From: Prolixibacteraceae bacterium
GTDB taxonomy: Bacteria; Bacteroidota; Bacteroidia; Bacteroidales; Prolixibacteraceae
DNA length: 7,810 nt
Assembly (NCBI GenBank): GCA_016930735.1
Contig: JAFGGF010000400.1
Location: 1 to 7,810 of the forward strand
Direction of reading: 5' to 3'
Of this stretch, positions 6,641-7,810 are shown piece after piece; position 1 is the first letter of the stretch; each line of letters begins with the position of its first letter. Below the pieces are notes generated by a model, which was not told the DNA's origin, ran no database searches, and saw only the letters and a list, made by a program, of their open reading frames with translations. Both the position numbers and the translations under genes were made by a program.

Positions 6641-7399
6641 TTAATATGCATTTATTATTTCGATAAAATCTTCCGGTTTTAATGAAGCACCGCCAATTAA
6701 ACCGCCATCGACATCGGGATTGGCAAAAAGCTCTTTTGCATTTTTTGCGTTGCAGCTTCCGCCATAAAGGATCGAAGTTTCGTCAGCAATTTCCTGACCG
6801 AATTTTCCAGCAATTGTTTCGCGCAGGAAAGCATGCATTTCCTGTGCCTGTTCCGAAGTTGCAGTAACACCTGTACCAATCGCCCAGATTGGCTCATATG
6901 CGATAATAAGCTTTTTGAAATCGTCAACAGAAAGCCGGAAGATGGTTTCCTCAAACTGTTTTTTTACGTAGTCATTTTGTGTCCCTGCTTCGCGAATTGA
7001 TAAAGGCTCGCCGCAGCAGTAAATAGGAGTTAATCCGTTTTCAAGGACCAAAGCGAGTTTTTTGTTCAGGATTTCGCTGGTTTCGTTATAATATTCTCTC
7101 CTTTCAGAATGCCCTAAAATCACATATCCTGCCCCTGTTGATTTTACCATGGCAGCAGATACTTCACCTGTATACGCACCTTTAGGCTCAGCAGCACAAT
7201 TCTGCGATGCAACACCAACCCGGGTTTTATTTACCGAATTAACAACCGAGGTTATATGTGTAAACGGCGTCCCAAGAACCACAACAACATCTTCAGCGCC
7301 CTTTTCTTCAACCTGGGTATTTACATCTTTTGCCAATTGAATGCCTTCCTGCAAAGTAGTGTTACACTTCCAGTTTCCAGCAACTATTTTTTTCCTCAT
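6641..7399 (-). CDS. tpiA: Triosephosphate isomerase
   Basis: The protein has 252 residues, the usual full length for this cytoplasmic glycolytic and gluconeogenic enzyme, which interconverts dihydroxyacetone phosphate and glyceraldehyde 3-phosphate. All key residues are present: N9 and K11 in AGNWKCN, catalytic H97 in ILGHSERR (94-101), and catalytic E169 in AYEPIWAIGTG (167-177), which includes the flexible loop 6. Phosphate-binding glycines are in LYGGSCN (211-217) and DGGLIGGASL (231-240). The dimer-interface loop is around GVASQNCAAEPKGAYTGEVS (62-81). The ATG at 7399 fits the family N-terminus. It follows the DoxX-family gene by 102 bases in the same direction, a conserved arrangement in Bacteroidota, and may have its own promoter. 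Nothing is missing or unusual. Confidence 0.98.
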   Translation of the reverse strand: MRKKIVAGNWKCNTTLQEGIQLAKDVNTQVEEKGAEDVVVVLGTPFTHITSVVNSVNKTRVGVASQNCAAEPKGAYTGEVSAAMVKSTGAGYVILGHSERREYYNETSEILNKKLALVLENGLTPIYCCGEPLSIREAGTQNDYVKKQFEETIFRLSVDDFKKLIIAYEPIWAIGTGVTATSEQAQEMHAFLRETIAGKFGQEIADETSILYGGSCNAKNAKELFANPDVDGGLIGGASLKPEDFIEIINAY

Positions 7400-7441
7400 C
7401 GATTCTATTTTTATTAATTTTTAAATAATGGTTTTCTGATA

Positions 7442-7449
7442 CAAAAATA
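7442..7449 (-). promoter_or_regulatory. Candidate -7 element for tpiA
   Basis: The minus strand reads TATTTTTG, a perfect TAnnTTTG match 42 bases before the tpiA ATG, in the 102-base gap after the DoxX-family gene. No clear -33 element stands at the usual distance, and the region is AT-rich, so tpiA could also depend on read-through from upstream. Confidence 0.35.
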
Positions 7450-7501
7450 ACAAAGGGGCTATATTCAGCATTTTAATATTTGTTCAAATTCAATTATTTA
7501 A

Positions 7502-7810
7502 CTATTTATTCAGGAATTTTTCTTTAAACCCTTCGGGTGTTGGAATATCATTGTTGTGCCATTTCCCCAGTATAGTTCCGTTTTTAATTACCAATAAACC
7601 GGGATTTGAACGTATAATTGTTTTTAAAGTAATTTCATCACAATTAAAAAATTCAAATGGCAGGTCATATTCATAAATAAGATTATCAATCTGGTCAAAA
7701 GAAGAAGAAGTTAATCCTATAAATGAAAATGAATTATCGCCTGCCCAAAGTGCCAGGTTCCTGATTTTATCCATTTCGGAAGTTTTTGTTTTTGCCAGAT
7801 CATAAGCCAC
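7502..7810 (-). CDS. C-terminal part of a DoxX-family (BT_3928-like) protein (5' end outside window)
   Basis: There are 102 codons before the stop, and the frame stays open to the right edge. The GTG at 7810 is probably an internal Val, not a start. The visible part has no membrane span. It shows an alternating strand/helix pattern: FSFIGLTSSS (about 28-37), FDQIDNLIYEYDLPFEFFNC (38-57) and ITLKTIIRSNPGLLVIKNGT (60-79), then ILGKWHNNDIPTPEGF (80-95). The strand LLVIKNGTILGKWH resembles the end of a thioredoxin-like fold, with NPG where thioredoxins have the cis-proline region, but no CxxC is visible here. In Bacteroidota the gene just upstream of tpiA commonly encodes a DoxX-family membrane protein with this kind of C-terminal domain, and the call rests largely on that. 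The function of the family is not established. Confidence 0.7.
   Translation of the reverse strand: MAYDLAKTKTSEMDKIRNLALWAGDNSFSFIGLTSSSFDQIDNLIYEYDLPFEFFNCDEITLKTIIRSNPGLLVIKNGTILGKWHNNDIPTPEGFKEKFLNK

Noticed and set aside
6697..6954. 85-codon minus-strand frame inside tpiA
   Set aside because: It is an alternative frame of a complete, canonical triosephosphate isomerase gene.

Overview
The window looks like chromosomal DNA of a Bacteroidota member, probably marine or gut Bacteroidales-like, though the order is an inference. Three things point there. The large secreted protein ends in a type IX secretion (T9SS) type A sorting domain. Two sites match the Bacteroidota -7 promoter consensus TAnnTTTG. 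The tpiA gene sits beside a DoxX-type gene, as in Bacteroides and relatives. Start codons mostly lack strong Shine-Dalgarno sites, and intergenic DNA is very AT-rich.

Layout. From 3441 down to the left edge, five genes run on the minus strand with short gaps (21, 5, 43 and 109 bases) and probably form one operon. In order of transcription they encode a small lipoprotein-like protein, an ECF sigma factor, a membrane-anchored LTxxQ/CnrX-like periplasmic sensor with a Cys-rich tail, a small single-span membrane protein, and a multi-span NapH/NosR-type polyferredoxin. The polyferredoxin ends in a degenerate heavy-metal-associated (HMA)-like domain and runs off the left edge. Bases 3442-3735 are an AT-rich divergent promoter region. 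On the plus strand, 3736-6573 encodes a 945-residue secreted glycoside hydrolase (clan GH-A, arabinofuranosidase-like) with four tandem Ig/carboxypeptidase-regulatory-like repeats and the T9SS tail. A symmetric hairpin with A and T tracts at 6597-6627 separates it from the convergent tpiA gene (6641-7399, minus). The right edge holds the C-terminal part of a DoxX-family protein gene (minus).

How the genes may work together. The sigma factor, CnrX-like sensor and single-span protein resemble in composition the CnrH/CnrX/CnrY transenvelope metal-sensing trio of Cupriavidus. Here they would govern a redox membrane polyferredoxin carrying an HMA-like tail. This is the most interesting part of the window: a candidate metal- or redox-stress sigma cassette whose effector is an iron-sulfur electron-transfer protein rather than an efflux pump. 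The glycosidase is an independent secreted polysaccharide-degrading enzyme. tpiA and the DoxX gene are housekeeping neighbours. No tRNA, rRNA, CRISPR array or insertion sequence was seen.
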